DNA of 64,000 nucleotides from Bifidobacterium vespertilionis. GTDB lineage: Bacteria > Actinomycetota > Actinomycetes > Actinomycetales > Bifidobacteriaceae. Location of the stretch: contig NZ_RZNZ01000001.1 in NCBI RefSeq assembly GCF_008698145.1, positions 1 through 64,000 on the forward strand, given 5' to 3'. Numbering within the stretch: position 1 is the stretch's first letter; each line of letters begins with the position of its first letter. The notes beneath the pieces are model-generated. The model was not told the origin of the DNA, ran no database searches, and was given only the letters and a program-made list of their open reading frames with translations. Positions 30,296 to 45,919 of the stretch are shown piece after piece. Position numbers and translations under genes: made by a program.

Positions 30296-31510
30296 ATGAC
30301 CGTTCACTTTTCCAAGCGCGTGGGACCGCGCGCCCTCAACCCCATCGCCATCGCCGAACTCGACGCCCGCGGACGCGGTGTGGCGCTGGGCAAGCTCAAC
30401 GACTCCAACCCCACCCGCCACGGCCTGAGCTCCGCCGAGGTGCCGTGGACGTATTCCGCCGAACCGCGCGGCCCGCATCATGCACGCGAGCTGCTGGCGC
30501 GTCATCTGACGCAGCTGCATGCCATGGAGGGCGGCTTCGCCATGACCGATGGGCCGGCTGTGTCCGAAGTGGATCCGGACGATCTGTACCTGCTGAGTTC
30601 CACCTCCGAGGCGTACTCGTGGCTCATCAAGCTCCTGTGCGACGCCGGCGATGCGGTGCTGGCGCCCAAGCCCGGCTATCCGCTCATCGAGTCCATCGCC
30701 GGTCTTGAGTGTGTGGATGCAATTGAGTATCAGTTGTTGTTCGATGGCTCATGGATGATCGACGTGGCGGGCATCGAGTCGCTGCTGGACGGACCCGACT
30801 GCGGCCGCATTCGGGCGCTGGTGCTCATCAATCCCAACAACCCCTCCGGCTCCTATGTGAAGCCCGGCGAACGCGAGAGGATCGTGGAGCTGTGCCGCGA
30901 CCACGGCATCGCGCTGATCGCCGACGAGGTGTTCTTCGGCTACCCGCTGGAACCGTTCGCCGGCAATGCGCGCCTGGCCGGGGAGACGGGCGTGCTCACC
31001 TTCGCGCTGGACGGCTTCTCCAAAATGCTGGCCGCGCCGAACGCCAAGGTGGGATGGATCCAGGTCTCCGGTCCCGCGGACGATGTAGCGGAGGCCAAGC
31101 GCCGGCTTGATGTGATCGCCGACGACTACCTGCCCATGAGCGACATCATCGCAAGCCGCATGGAGTCGCTGCTCGCTGTGGCTGGGGAGCAGACCGCGCT
31201 GGTCCTCGAACGCGTTCGAGGCAATATGGCGCGATTGCACGGGCTGCTGGACGCCGATTCGGCCGGTCTGGTCTCCGTCCTGCGCGCGGAGGGCGGCTGG
31301 AACGTGTTGCTGCGCTTCCCGAGCGTGATCGACGAGAACGAGCTGGTGCTCACGCTGATCGAGAACTATCACCTCACCGGCCAGCCGGGGTATTTCTTCG
31401 ACATGACGTCGAATGGGTATCTGGCCGTCTCCCTGCTGCCCGAGCCGGACGAGTTCGAATCGAACGTTCGAGCCGTGCTGGACACGGTGAACCGGCTGCT
31501 GGGGGAGTGA
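30296..31510 (+). CDS. PLP-dependent aminotransferase, class I/II
   Basis: A 404-residue fold-type I aminotransferase. Features seen: SSTSEAYSWLIKLL (PLP phosphate site), INPNNPSGSYV, IADEVFFGYPL with the ring-binding Asp, and SKMLAAPNAKVGW, where the Schiff-base Lys follows FS. The substrate cannot be assigned; alanine or aromatic aminotransferases share this pattern. The ATG at 30296 lies seven bases after TAGGGT, suggesting leaderless initiation. The gene is convergent with an ABC ATPase gene. Confidence 0.87.
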   Translation: MTVHFSKRVGPRALNPIAIAELDARGRGVALGKLNDSNPTRHGLSSAEVPWTYSAEPRGPHHARELLARHLTQLHAMEGGFAMTDGPAVSEVDPDDLYLLSSTSEAYSWLIKLLCDAGDAVLAPKPGYPLIESIAGLECVDAIEYQLLFDGSWMIDVAGIESLLDGPDCGRIRALVLINPNNPSGSYVKPGERERIVELCRDHGIALIADEVFFGYPLEPFAGNARLAGETGVLTFALDGFSKMLAAPNAKVGWIQVSGPADDVAEAKRRLDVIADDYLPMSDIIASRMESLLAVAGEQTALVLERVRGNMARLHGLLDADSAGLVSVLRAEGGWNVLLRFPSVIDENELVLTLIENYHLTGQPGYFFDMTSNGYLAVSLLPEPDEFESNVRAVLDTVNRLLGE

Positions 31511-31544
31511 AGACGAGAGAATAAGGGATGCGGGAGTAGAAGTC

Positions 31545-31575
31545 GCCGGCCGGCATCAATGGGCCGCCGGCCGGC
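31545..31575. terminator. Bidirectional terminator hairpin
   Basis: GCCGGCCGGC occurs at both ends of an 11-base loop, between two convergent genes. Confidence 0.65.
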
Positions 31576-31597
31576 ACCCGCAAGCCCCCCGGTTCGC

Positions 31598-32398
31598 TCA
31601 GCGCTTGCGCATCGCCTCGGCCTTGCGGCGGATCAGATCTTCGTAGAACGCCACCGCATCGTCCGGTGAGCCGTCGAAGACCAGCTGGTGCTCGTCAAGC
31701 ACCAGCACGCGGCCGATCATGTATTCGGGGCGACGGATCAGATCGGTGTCGTGCGTGGCGAACACCACCTGCTTGTCGTAGCTGAACAGCGCGGCCGCCA
31801 CATGCGCGGAACCCACCTCGTCCAGTCCCTTGGTGGGCTCGTCGGCCACGATCGCCGCCGGGTTGAACACCAGCGCCGCGGCGATGGCCAGCAGATGGCG
31901 CTTTTCGGAATCTAGCTCGGAGGCACCACGGCGGGCGCTGTCCGCCAGCTTGAAGTGCGCCAGCAGGTTGCCCACGATCGCATTGCGTTCGCCCTCGGCC
32001 ACCTTGCGCTTCTTGAGCGGCGCGGTGAGCGCCTCGGAGATGTCCTTGGCCTGATAGAAGGCGTTGGGGATCTCCTCGCGGCGCACGCGGCCCACCAGCT
32101 GCTCCACGCGCTTCAGATCGCGCTTGGAGGACGTGCTGAGCGTCTCGTCGCCCACGGTGATCTGGACGCCCTCGGCTGGCACCAGCGCACCGTCGAGGAG
32201 TTTGAGCAGCGTGGTTTTGCCGGAGCCGTTGAGGCCGATCACCGCGACGCGCTTGTCCTGCGTGGAGATGTCCAGCGTGGTGCGCAGCAGCCCCACGCCG
32301 CCGCCCTCATAGGTGTAGCCCACATTGGGCAGACGGAAGGCCGCCGCATCCGGATGGTTCTGGAATGACTCGCTTTTGCGCAGAAAATCGAACAGCAT
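31598..32398 (-). CDS. ABC ATPase with altered signature motif
   Basis: A 266-residue ABC-type ATPase resembling ECF/cobalt-type EcfA proteins. Walker A is GLNGSGKTT and Walker B is AAIVADEPTKGLD, with the switch His in FATHDTDL. The expected LSGGQ signature reads ASELDSEKRHLLAIAAAL, which lacks the Gly-Gly pair. No permease or T component is adjacent. The start at 32398 follows CATACT by six bases, so it may be leaderless. It may power an ECF transporter encoded elsewhere, or have a non-transport role. Confidence 0.75.
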   Translation of the reverse strand: MLFDFLRKSESFQNHPDAAAFRLPNVGYTYEGGGVGLLRTTLDISTQDKRVAVIGLNGSGKTTLLKLLDGALVPAEGVQITVGDETLSTSSKRDLKRVEQLVGRVRREEIPNAFYQAKDISEALTAPLKKRKVAEGERNAIVGNLLAHFKLADSARRGASELDSEKRHLLAIAAALVFNPAAIVADEPTKGLDEVGSAHVAAALFSYDKQVVFATHDTDLIRRPEYMIGRVLVLDEHQLVFDGSPDDAVAFYEDLIRRKAEAMRKR

Positions 32399-32404
32399 GC
32401 ATCC

Positions 32405-32410
32405 AGTATG
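32405..32410 (-). promoter_or_regulatory. Possible -10 box for leaderless ABC ATPase gene
   Basis: CATACT on the minus strand is six bases before the ATG at 32398. The first base departs from the TANNNT pattern. Confidence 0.35.
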
Positions 32411-32456
32411 GCACGCGAAGTGTGAACGGGGACCGACTGCGAGGTGAATCCGGGGT

Positions 32457-34679
32457 TTACAGCGCCTTGAACCAGGATCCGAACGAGGTCCACAGATCGG
32501 CCACGAGACGGTACATGGAATCCTGACGGCCCACCACGAAGTAGGACAGGAACGTCACGGCGGCCGTGGCCACCGTAAGGGCGATCACGATCATGATCAT
32601 CCGGCGCTGTCCCAGAGGCATCGAACGTTCGATGCGCCCGCCGGCGGCAAGCAGATCGTCAGCCGCCGGTGTGAAGTCCATGAACGCCAGCATGGCGAAC
32701 AGCACGGCCAGCGTGATCAGCCAGCTGAAATCGGTCATATAGCGCCAGCCGAAGCCGGCCTTCTGCGCGTCGAACAGCATCACCAGGGCGGCGCAGGCCA
32801 GCGCGGTCCAGCCGAAGCCCCACAGGTGCCGGCCATGCAGGCGCCGGCGCAGGAACGGGAAGGCGACCACCAGCACGAGCAGCGGGATCGCGAAGAAGAT
32901 GCCGCCGATCGACGGCTCCATGTACTGCCAGTTGATGTACGGCGACGGGCTGATGGCCAGGAACGGGAACACGTCGATGAACCTGGGTGGCAGGAACAGG
33001 AAGTAGAACAGCGTCAGCGGCAGGTCGCCGATGGGCGCCTTGTAGTGCGTCAGATCGATGACCGTCATCTGGTAGTCGTTGCCGAAGTCGAGGAACGAGC
33101 CGAACCGCCAGTGGTTGTACCACAGCAGCGGCAGGGCCACGGCGAGGGCCGGCAGCACCATGGCGGCAACCGGCTTGACGATCTCGGCCACGCCCATCGT
33201 GCGGGCCCTCACGCCGGCGATGATGTCCTTGATGTCCTGCCAGAAGATGGGGAAGGCGAGCAGCGCGGCGAACACGTACATCGTGCGGCATCCGAGGTTC
33301 GCGGCGATGCACAGCGCGCCGAAGCCGACGCGGACCATGGACAGCCGTCCGTCCGGCCGCTTGGCGCCCAGCCACAGCCACAGGCCCAGCGTGGTGACCA
33401 GCAGGGAGGAGGTCATCGGCACCGCATAGAAGTTGCTGCGGTAGCACAGATAGGGCACGTTCGCGCCGGCCGTGAACACCAGGATCGCCAGTCCGGTGGC
33501 CCCCAGCGAGGCTCCCGGGAAGTAGCGGCGGATGATGCGCACCACCAGAAGCGAGCCGAAGACCAGCGCGCCGAACATCATCCACGCCAGCGCGGTGGCC
33601 GTGGGCAGCATGCCGCCCGTGATGGCCTGATACGGCAGATAGAGCAATACGGCCGGGATCGCGCCGAAGTACGAATACCAGTGGCCGTTGAAGAACACGT
33701 AATCCCAGTACACCGGGTGGACGCCGGACTGGACGAGCCGGTTGCGAGTGGCGATGTCCAGCGGGTTGTCCGCCGCCGCAAGCTCCTGCGGCACCGGCAG
33801 ATCGAGCCACGGCTGGCCCTTGAGGATGGAGTCGGCCAGATGCGCGTACTGGTCGAAGTCATAGGTGAACTGGCCGGGATGGTGGTAGACGCCGGGGGAG
33901 AAGAACCATACGTTGCCCACGGTGATGGACAGCGCCACGATCGCCGCGGGTGCGAGCAGACCGGCCAGGGCCCACCGTTGGCCGCGCGAATGGGTGTCCA
34001 GCGGGATGCGCCACAGCGCGGAGGACGGGCGGAACACGATGAGGAACGCGGCCACCAACGCCATCGCGAGCAGCCTGATGGGGCTTAGGTTGAGCGGCAC
34101 GCGGGCGTTCACGGTCATCGACGTGAAGCGGATCTTGCTGCCGGCCGGCTCCTGGAACCACAGTCGCACGGCCTGGGCGTTGCCGTCCGAGGCGCGGTTG
34201 GCCAGATAGTTCGACTCCTCGATGTTCGCGTTGTAGTAGTCGGCGCGGTTGGCCCGCCACTGGCCGTCCACCAGCACGTCCATGCGCACGTTGGTCATGG
34301 ACAGCGTCTCGTTGGCGTTGTCGTACGTGTCGTCCAGCAGCGCCAGCCCCCAGGAGTCCTTGGGCCGGCTGTCCTGCGTGGTCTGCCGGGCGTCCTGCAG
34401 CATCTCGTCCCACGAGCCCTCGGCGTCCACGTGCACATAGGAGACCGGCGTGTCCACGCCGTCGACCTGCACGTACGCCTGGGTGGGATCGGTGATCTCG
34501 TACGCGCCGGAGCCCCGGACCGCCAGACCCGCGCCCACGGTGGACGCGTCGTTGGTCAGGGGCTCGGCGGAGGACAGCGAGCGCCAGTGGGGCAGATTGA
34601 AGACGAACAGCTCCACCAGCACGATGACCAGCGCCGCGATCCAGATGGGCCGGGTGCGTCGGTTGAACAGGCGTGTCAT
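32457..34679 (-). CDS. Large polytopic membrane protein (GT-C-like)
   Basis: A 740-residue protein with one N-terminal helix, an extracytoplasmic beta-rich domain of about 170 residues, and about eleven further membrane helices. The first large loop after the beta domain contains acidic and aromatic residues (YDFDQYAHLADSILKGQ, WDYVFFNGHWYSYFGA), as in GT-C glycosyltransferases that use lipid-linked sugars. No family could be assigned with confidence. GGAGG precedes the ATG. It is divergent from the large TPR gene at 34759. Confidence 0.7.
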   Translation of the reverse strand: MTRLFNRRTRPIWIAALVIVLVELFVFNLPHWRSLSSAEPLTNDASTVGAGLAVRGSGAYEITDPTQAYVQVDGVDTPVSYVHVDAEGSWDEMLQDARQTTQDSRPKDSWGLALLDDTYDNANETLSMTNVRMDVLVDGQWRANRADYYNANIEESNYLANRASDGNAQAVRLWFQEPAGSKIRFTSMTVNARVPLNLSPIRLLAMALVAAFLIVFRPSSALWRIPLDTHSRGQRWALAGLLAPAAIVALSITVGNVWFFSPGVYHHPGQFTYDFDQYAHLADSILKGQPWLDLPVPQELAAADNPLDIATRNRLVQSGVHPVYWDYVFFNGHWYSYFGAIPAVLLYLPYQAITGGMLPTATALAWMMFGALVFGSLLVVRIIRRYFPGASLGATGLAILVFTAGANVPYLCYRSNFYAVPMTSSLLVTTLGLWLWLGAKRPDGRLSMVRVGFGALCIAANLGCRTMYVFAALLAFPIFWQDIKDIIAGVRARTMGVAEIVKPVAAMVLPALAVALPLLWYNHWRFGSFLDFGNDYQMTVIDLTHYKAPIGDLPLTLFYFLFLPPRFIDVFPFLAISPSPYINWQYMEPSIGGIFFAIPLLVLVVAFPFLRRRLHGRHLWGFGWTALACAALVMLFDAQKAGFGWRYMTDFSWLITLAVLFAMLAFMDFTPAADDLLAAGGRIERSMPLGQRRMIMIVIALTVATAAVTFLSYFVVGRQDSMYRLVADLWTSFGSWFKAL

Positions 34680-34758
34680 GGGTTCGGCTTCCTCCGTCCG
34701 TTGTCTCGTGCCGTTTTTCTCAGGGCGTCATGTCTGGCTGCAATGGGAACATCAGACC

Positions 34759-40931
<6,173 letters not shown>

Positions 40932-41058
40932 CCGGCGGGTCGGCTTTCCGCGTCGCCCGGCCGTCTGGCGTTTCCCGGATCGTTCTGACGTCGCCCGAAT
41001 CACTCTGGCATGCCGCGCCGCCGCACGCTAGGCTGGTACCCGGCAAAAAGGAGGACGC

Positions 41059-42192
41059 ATGACAGAAAACCGACCCGCAGGACACATCGAAGCGCAGATC
41101 TACGATCGGCTCAGCCGCGTCATCGACCCGGAGCTGGGCCGATCGGTCACCGATCTGGGCATGATCGCAGCCATCGACGCCGTTCCGACCGCCAATGCCG
41201 GTGCCGACGGCAACCGCTACGACGTGACTGTGCACGTGGAGCTGACCGTCCCCGGCTGCCCGCTGTCGGAGACCATAACCAACCAGATCAACGGTGCCAT
41301 CGCCTCATACCCGGACGCCACGCTCGTCCCGCACATCGAGGTGGGTGCCATGAGCCGCGACAAACTCGACACGCTCGTGGCCGATCTCAAGGCCGAACGC
41401 AGACAGAACCCGTTCAACAAGCCGGACACCAAGACGCGCATCTTCGCCATCGCCTCCGGCAAGGGCGGCGTGGGCAAGTCGTCGGTCACCGCCAACCTCG
41501 CGGCCACCTTCGCGGCGCTCGGATACAGCACCGCCGCGATCGACGCGGACATCTACGGCTTCTCCCTGCCCAAACTGTTCGGTGTGACCACCCAGCCCAC
41601 CAACCTGAACGGCATGCTCATGCCCGTGACGGCGTGGGGCGTCAAGCTCATCTCCATCGGCATGTTCGCCGGAGCCGACCGTGCGATCCTGTGGCGCGGG
41701 CCGCGTCTGCAGCGTTCGCTTGAGCAGTTCCTGTCCGACGTGTGGTGGGGCGAGCCCGACGTGCTGCTGCTCGATCTGGCCCCCGGCACCGGCGACATGG
41801 CCATCTCCGTGGCGCAGGCCCTGCCCAACGCCGAACTCGTGGTCGTCACCACTCCGCAGCCCTCCGCTTCGGACGTGGCCGTGCGCAGTGGGCTCGTGGC
41901 GCTGCAGGTGCCCATGAAGGTGCGCGGCGTGGTGGAGAACATGAGCTACTACGAGCACAACGGCGAGCGTTTGGAGATCTTCGGGCGCGGGGGCGGCGAG
42001 CGGGTGAGCGCCCAGCTCACGTCCGCATTGGGCTATGATGTGCCGCTGCTCGCCACGCTGCCGCTGGTGCCGGAGGTGCGCGAGGTGGGGGAGTCCGGTC
42101 GGCCCGCCGTGCTCACGCCCGAGGGCGCGCTCGCATCCACGACGGTGGCCACGGAGTTCACCAGACTTGCCAGGCGGCTGATGGCGTTGTGA
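41059..42192 (+). CDS. Mrp/ApbC-family P-loop ATPase
   Basis: A 377-residue protein with an N-terminal MIP18/DUF59 domain (IYDRLSRVIDPELGRSVTDL) and a ParA-like ATPase. The deviant Walker A is SGKGGVGKSS, with switch residues in DADIYGFSLPKLFG and DVLLLDLAPGTGD. The family carries and inserts iron-sulphur clusters. The usual CxxC cluster-binding pair near the C-terminus is absent here (ENMSYYEHNGERLEIFG), as I recall for some other actinobacterial members. AAAGGAGG precedes the ATG. Confidence 0.9.
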   Translation: MTENRPAGHIEAQIYDRLSRVIDPELGRSVTDLGMIAAIDAVPTANAGADGNRYDVTVHVELTVPGCPLSETITNQINGAIASYPDATLVPHIEVGAMSRDKLDTLVADLKAERRQNPFNKPDTKTRIFAIASGKGGVGKSSVTANLAATFAALGYSTAAIDADIYGFSLPKLFGVTTQPTNLNGMLMPVTAWGVKLISIGMFAGADRAILWRGPRLQRSLEQFLSDVWWGEPDVLLLDLAPGTGDMAISVAQALPNAELVVVTTPQPSASDVAVRSGLVALQVPMKVRGVVENMSYYEHNGERLEIFGRGGGERVSAQLTSALGYDVPLLATLPLVPEVREVGESGRPAVLTPEGALASTTVATEFTRLARRLMAL

Positions 42193-42389
42193 GGATCGGA
42201 CTGGATACCGGTTTGTTGGACGATCGGCTATTGGAGACCGACGTGCCGTGTGCAGGGATGCCGGCAATGAACGTCAGGAATGGATAGCAATCGGCCAATA
42301 ATCGATTCCTGTTGCGCTTGGCCGCCCATTCGCGCCCGTCTATCATCGCTGATGCAGACTTATCCGTATCAGTGCTGATGGAGGTTCCC

Positions 42390-43235
42390 ATGATCAATTT
42401 CGGTGCGCGCGGCCACGACGTGACCTGGGCGGACACGCCGGAGCTGCTGGCCCGCGGGCTGGCGGGCTACGGGGTGCACAATGTGCAGCTGGCCCTGCCC
42501 AAGTCGTTCCCCTCGCTGGCCTCCGGGGCGGCGCAGATCAATCCGGGCATGGGCATGCATGTGCGCCGAGTGCTCTCCGACTCGGGCGTGGACATCGCGG
42601 TCATGGGCTGCTACATCAACATGACGCATCCCGATCCCTCCGCGCGCGAGGCGGCCCTGAGCCGGTTCGAGGCGTATCTGGCGAACGCGCGGTTCTTCGG
42701 CGCGCCCGTAGTCGCCTCGGAGACCGGATCGGTGGATCCGGATCCCGGGCGATACACCGAGGAGAACTTCACCGAGGGGATGTATCAGGAGGCGCTGGCC
42801 TCCATCCGGCGGCTGGTCGCCGCGGGCGAGCGGTTCGGCACGATCGTGGGCGTGGAGCCGGGCGCCAACCACCCCATCCACGACATCGAAACCACTGTGC
42901 GGCTGCTCAATGACGTCGATTCTCCGTATCTGGGCATTGTGTTCGATCCGACCGCCTACACCACGCCCAGCGGCCTGACCTGCGACGGCTCCGATCAGGT
43001 GACGTTCACCAAGCATGCCTTCGAGGCGTTCGGCGAACATGTGGTGGCGGTGCACATCGACGACTTCACGGTGGACGGCTCCGGCATCCACCGCTGCAAT
43101 GTGGACGAGGGCACCATGGACGTGGCCGGGGTGCTGCGGATCGTCGGCAGGGCCCGCCCGTGGGTCCCGGTCATCCTCGAGCAGACCACCGACGAGGCCA
43201 TCGCGAGGACCGTGAGGCGATACGGGAATCTGTGA
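42390..43235 (+). CDS. Sugar phosphate isomerase/epimerase-like TIM barrel
   Basis: A 281-residue protein of the xylose-isomerase-like TIM-barrel (AP endonuclease 2) superfamily. Likely metal ligands are the Glu in IVGVEPGANHP, the Asp/His in GIVFDPTAY and VVAVHIDDF, and the late Glu in VILEQTT. Substrate unknown: hydroxypyruvate, keto-sugars and inositol derivatives are all possible. The ATG at 42390 follows TGGAGG. An SGNH hydrolase gene follows on the same strand after 133 bases, but no sugar kinase or transporter is nearby. Confidence 0.8.
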   Translation: MINFGARGHDVTWADTPELLARGLAGYGVHNVQLALPKSFPSLASGAAQINPGMGMHVRRVLSDSGVDIAVMGCYINMTHPDPSAREAALSRFEAYLANARFFGAPVVASETGSVDPDPGRYTEENFTEGMYQEALASIRRLVAAGERFGTIVGVEPGANHPIHDIETTVRLLNDVDSPYLGIVFDPTAYTTPSGLTCDGSDQVTFTKHAFEAFGEHVVAVHIDDFTVDGSGIHRCNVDEGTMDVAGVLRIVGRARPWVPVILEQTTDEAIARTVRRYGNL

Positions 43236-43368
43236 GCCCGGCGCATACGCCCGGTTGATCATCCGGCAATGCGGATGCGGATTATTCCATGAAATGGCGA
43301 AGCCTCAAACAGGCCGTTGCACTGTTCGTCGTACTGTTGGTATTGCATGAACGAAAAGGAAACCTCTC

Positions 43369-44151
43369 ATGACAATTGACGATTCCAAGGGCAGCGTCAC
43401 CGGGTCGAAAGTCCCTGGGTCGAATGTCCCGGGGCTGAAGGGCAAGGTGCTCTATGCATTCGGGGACAGCATCATCGACGGGCATGTGTACACCGGGAGG
43501 TCCTGCGCGGACGTTGTCGCCGAGCGCGAGGGCATGATCCTCGTCAAGCGCGCCCGCAATGGCGCCACGATTCTCGACAGCGACATCGTCAATGGATTGG
43601 GCGGCCAGATTCTGCGCCAGGTGGGGACGGTGGAGCCGGATCAGCCCAAGCCGGATGCCATTCTGTTCGACGGCGGCACGAACGACGCCTATGCGGACCG
43701 GATTCCGGCATCGCTGGGCTCGGTGGGCGCTTCGAAGGATCCCGCCGCGTTGGACCTGACCACGTTCGCGGGATGCTTCGAAGCCACCATTCTCGCCTTC
43801 CGCGAGGCTTGGCCGGATGCGGCGATCGTATACCTCGCGGCCGCCAAGCTGGGCGGCAGGGATTGGTCCGTGCAGAATGATCTGAGGTGCGTGGCGCTCG
43901 CCGCCTGCGCGAAATGGGATGTCACGGTGGCGGATGTGTTCGGCGACACCGAGCTTGACACCCGCCGTGATGATCATCGCGTGAGGTATTCCTTCGATGC
44001 GTTGGGCTCGGACGGATTGCCCGGCACCCCCGAGACGATCGACTATCCCAACCCCGCGACGCAGCCGTCCGGCACGCACCCCAACTTCGAGGCGATCGAC
44101 AGGTTCTATGCGCCGGTTATCGCCAGGGCGCTCGAATCCGCATTGGCCTAA
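43369..44151 (+). CDS. SGNH/GDSL hydrolase
   Basis: A 260-residue esterase-like enzyme. Block I is YAFGDSIIDG with the nucleophile Ser, block III is FDGGTNDAY, and block V is GTHPNFEAID with the catalytic His. There is no signal peptide, so it acts in the cytoplasm, perhaps removing acetyl or other acyl groups from imported sugars. The first 20 residues are Ser/Pro/Gly-rich and repetitive (VPGSNVPG). AAAGGAAA precedes the ATG. Confidence 0.85.
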   Translation: MTIDDSKGSVTGSKVPGSNVPGLKGKVLYAFGDSIIDGHVYTGRSCADVVAEREGMILVKRARNGATILDSDIVNGLGGQILRQVGTVEPDQPKPDAILFDGGTNDAYADRIPASLGSVGASKDPAALDLTTFAGCFEATILAFREAWPDAAIVYLAAAKLGGRDWSVQNDLRCVALAACAKWDVTVADVFGDTELDTRRDDHRVRYSFDALGSDGLPGTPETIDYPNPATQPSGTHPNFEAIDRFYAPVIARALESALA

Positions 44152-44181
44152 GCGGCATTGATGGCCTTCCAAGCCACGTCC

Positions 44182-44239
44182 TGAACCGGCTTGCGACCTG
44201 AACCGACTTGCGACCGGGACCGACTTGCGACCGGGACCG
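44182..44239. repeat. 17-bp tandem repeat
   Basis: About 3.4 copies of a 17-base unit ending CTTGCGACC (variants TGAACCGG, TGAACCGA and GGGACCGA before it), between two convergent genes. Confidence 0.85.
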
Positions 44240-44257
44240 CAGTCGGCCAAGCCGTTG

Positions 44258-45919
44258 TCAGGCGCTGTGCCCGGTCTCCGATTCGGCGCCCAGCAGCAGG
44301 GCGTCATGGGTGACGAGCACCAGCGCGCCCGGAAAGTCCCGCAGCATGCGCGCGAGGGCCTCCTTGGAGTTGATATCCAGGTGGTTTGTCGGCTCGTCCA
44401 TGACGATGAGCTGGGCTCCGCGAACCACGCCGAGCGCCAGCATCAGTTTGCGCAGCTCGCCCGGTGAAAGGCTCGCCGCATTCATGTCTGTATCCGCACC
44501 CTTCAGCAGACGGTCGGGATCGGCGTTGAGCCGCGCGTAGACGGACAGTGCGCGGGTGCGACTGGATGGCTGAAGACCGTCGAGCTCAAAGAGGGCGGAT
44601 CGGGCTGCTGCATTATCCACGCGCTGACCGATCGTCAGCGTTGGTATGGCAGGTGCGGGCGCGGACGATGCGGTCCCCAGGCTGCGCAGCATCGCCCGGA
44701 CCAGCGTGGTCTTGCCCAGTCCGTTCGGGCCGGTGATCAGGATGTGGTCGCGCGGGCCCACGGACAGTTCGGGAATGAGCAGGCCATCGCCGTGCGGATT
44801 GCGCGGATCCATTGCCTCCACGGTCCAGACCGCCGTGCGCGTGCCATTTGCGATTGCTGGATCAATGCGCAACCGGGCGCGGGGAGACTCGGCGTTCCCG
44901 GAACTGGTTGCGCCAAAGCGGATCACGCCGGTCTCCAGATGGATCAGCTCACGCCGGCGGCTCGGCTCGGCATCCATCCACACATCGCCGTCGTACCGTT
45001 TCGCCGCCTCGCCCAGGCCTTGCGCGGCGCGCCGGGCCGCGGCCAGACGTCCATCCAACTGCGCGGCCGATCGGGACGCCGCGCTTCCAAGCGTCGGCTT
45101 GCCGTACTTGAGTCGGTTGCGAGCGTCGTGATCCTTGGGATCCAGACGCACGCCCCGCCCGCGTTCGGCGTCCAGCACCCGCGCATGCTCCACACGGCGG
45201 GAGCGCTCCGCGGCGATCCGGCGCTCGGTGGCTCTGGCATCGCGCAGCAGCTCGCCATCGCGCGTGTCATTGGCCCGGCTCTGCGCGGAGGCCTTCGTCC
45301 AGCCCCCGGCATACGCATTGGCGATGGTGACGTTTCTTCCGGCGGTGTGCCGGCGTTCCAGCATCACGCAGCGCGTGCAGGTCGCGTCGATCAGCGCGGT
45401 GTCGTGCGAGATCAGCACGCCGATGCCGCCGAACAGCCGCATTGCGCGTCCAACGGCCGCGCGGCTCGACGCATCCACGTGGTTGGTGGGCTCGTCGAGC
45501 ACCAGTACGTCCGGCCGGGCCGCGAAGGCGCAGGCCAGCTGCAGTCGCTTGGCCTCGCCGCCGGATAGGGTGTCCCATCGCCAGCACCAGTCGTCGCCGA
45601 TGTCCAGCGCCGTGCGGATGGCCAGCGTCTCCGGCGACCAGTCAGTGGCGAAATCATCCAAATGATCCGGTGGATCGTCGATTCGCTGTGCGCAGTACAC
45701 GCCCACGAACGAATTCGATCCGGGGGAGACGGTGCCGGAATCCGGACGCAGCAGGCCCAGCGCCAGATTGACGAGCGTGGTCTTGCCCATGCCGTTGTCT
45801 CCGAGCAAAGCCGTCCAGCCGCGAGAAAACTGAGCGGAGAGGTTTTCGAACAGCGGCTCGGTGGCGGTGGGATAGGTGAAGGTCAGATGATCAAGGGTGA
45901 GAATGGAAATGCGTGACAT
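44258..45919 (-). CDS. ABC-F family ATPase (ribosome protection type)
   Basis: A 553-residue protein with two ABC cassettes and no membrane segments. Cassette 1 has GDNGMGKTTLV, LSGGEAKRLQLACAF and VLVLDEPTNHVD. Cassette 2 has GPNGLGKTTLV, LSPGELRKLMLAL and LIVMDEPTNHLD. Between them is a basic, helical linker (RNANDTRD to AKRYDGD) of about 100 residues. ABC-F proteins bind the ribosomal E site; some protect against macrolides, lincosamides or pleuromutilins, others are housekeeping. Resistance cannot be concluded from sequence. The ATG at 45919 lacks a clear ribosome binding site; a GTG lies at 45946. Confidence 0.88.
   Translation of the reverse strand: MSRISILTLDHLTFTYPTATEPLFENLSAQFSRGWTALLGDNGMGKTTLVNLALGLLRPDSGTVSPGSNSFVGVYCAQRIDDPPDHLDDFATDWSPETLAIRTALDIGDDWCWRWDTLSGGEAKRLQLACAFAARPDVLVLDEPTNHVDASSRAAVGRAMRLFGGIGVLISHDTALIDATCTRCVMLERRHTAGRNVTIANAYAGGWTKASAQSRANDTRDGELLRDARATERRIAAERSRRVEHARVLDAERGRGVRLDPKDHDARNRLKYGKPTLGSAASRSAAQLDGRLAAARRAAQGLGEAAKRYDGDVWMDAEPSRRRELIHLETGVIRFGATSSGNAESPRARLRIDPAIANGTRTAVWTVEAMDPRNPHGDGLLIPELSVGPRDHILITGPNGLGKTTLVRAMLRSLGTASSAPAPAIPTLTIGQRVDNAAARSALFELDGLQPSSRTRALSVYARLNADPDRLLKGADTDMNAASLSPGELRKLMLALGVVRGAQLIVMDEPTNHLDINSKEALARMLRDFPGALVLVTHDALLLGAESETGHSA

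Noticed and set aside
44151..44181. Minus-strand DVAWKAINAA just before a stop, resembling the end of the DUF5648 tail (GVAWKASKAD) at 47384
   Set aside because: The match is about 16 bases and six residues only, too short to call a gene remnant.
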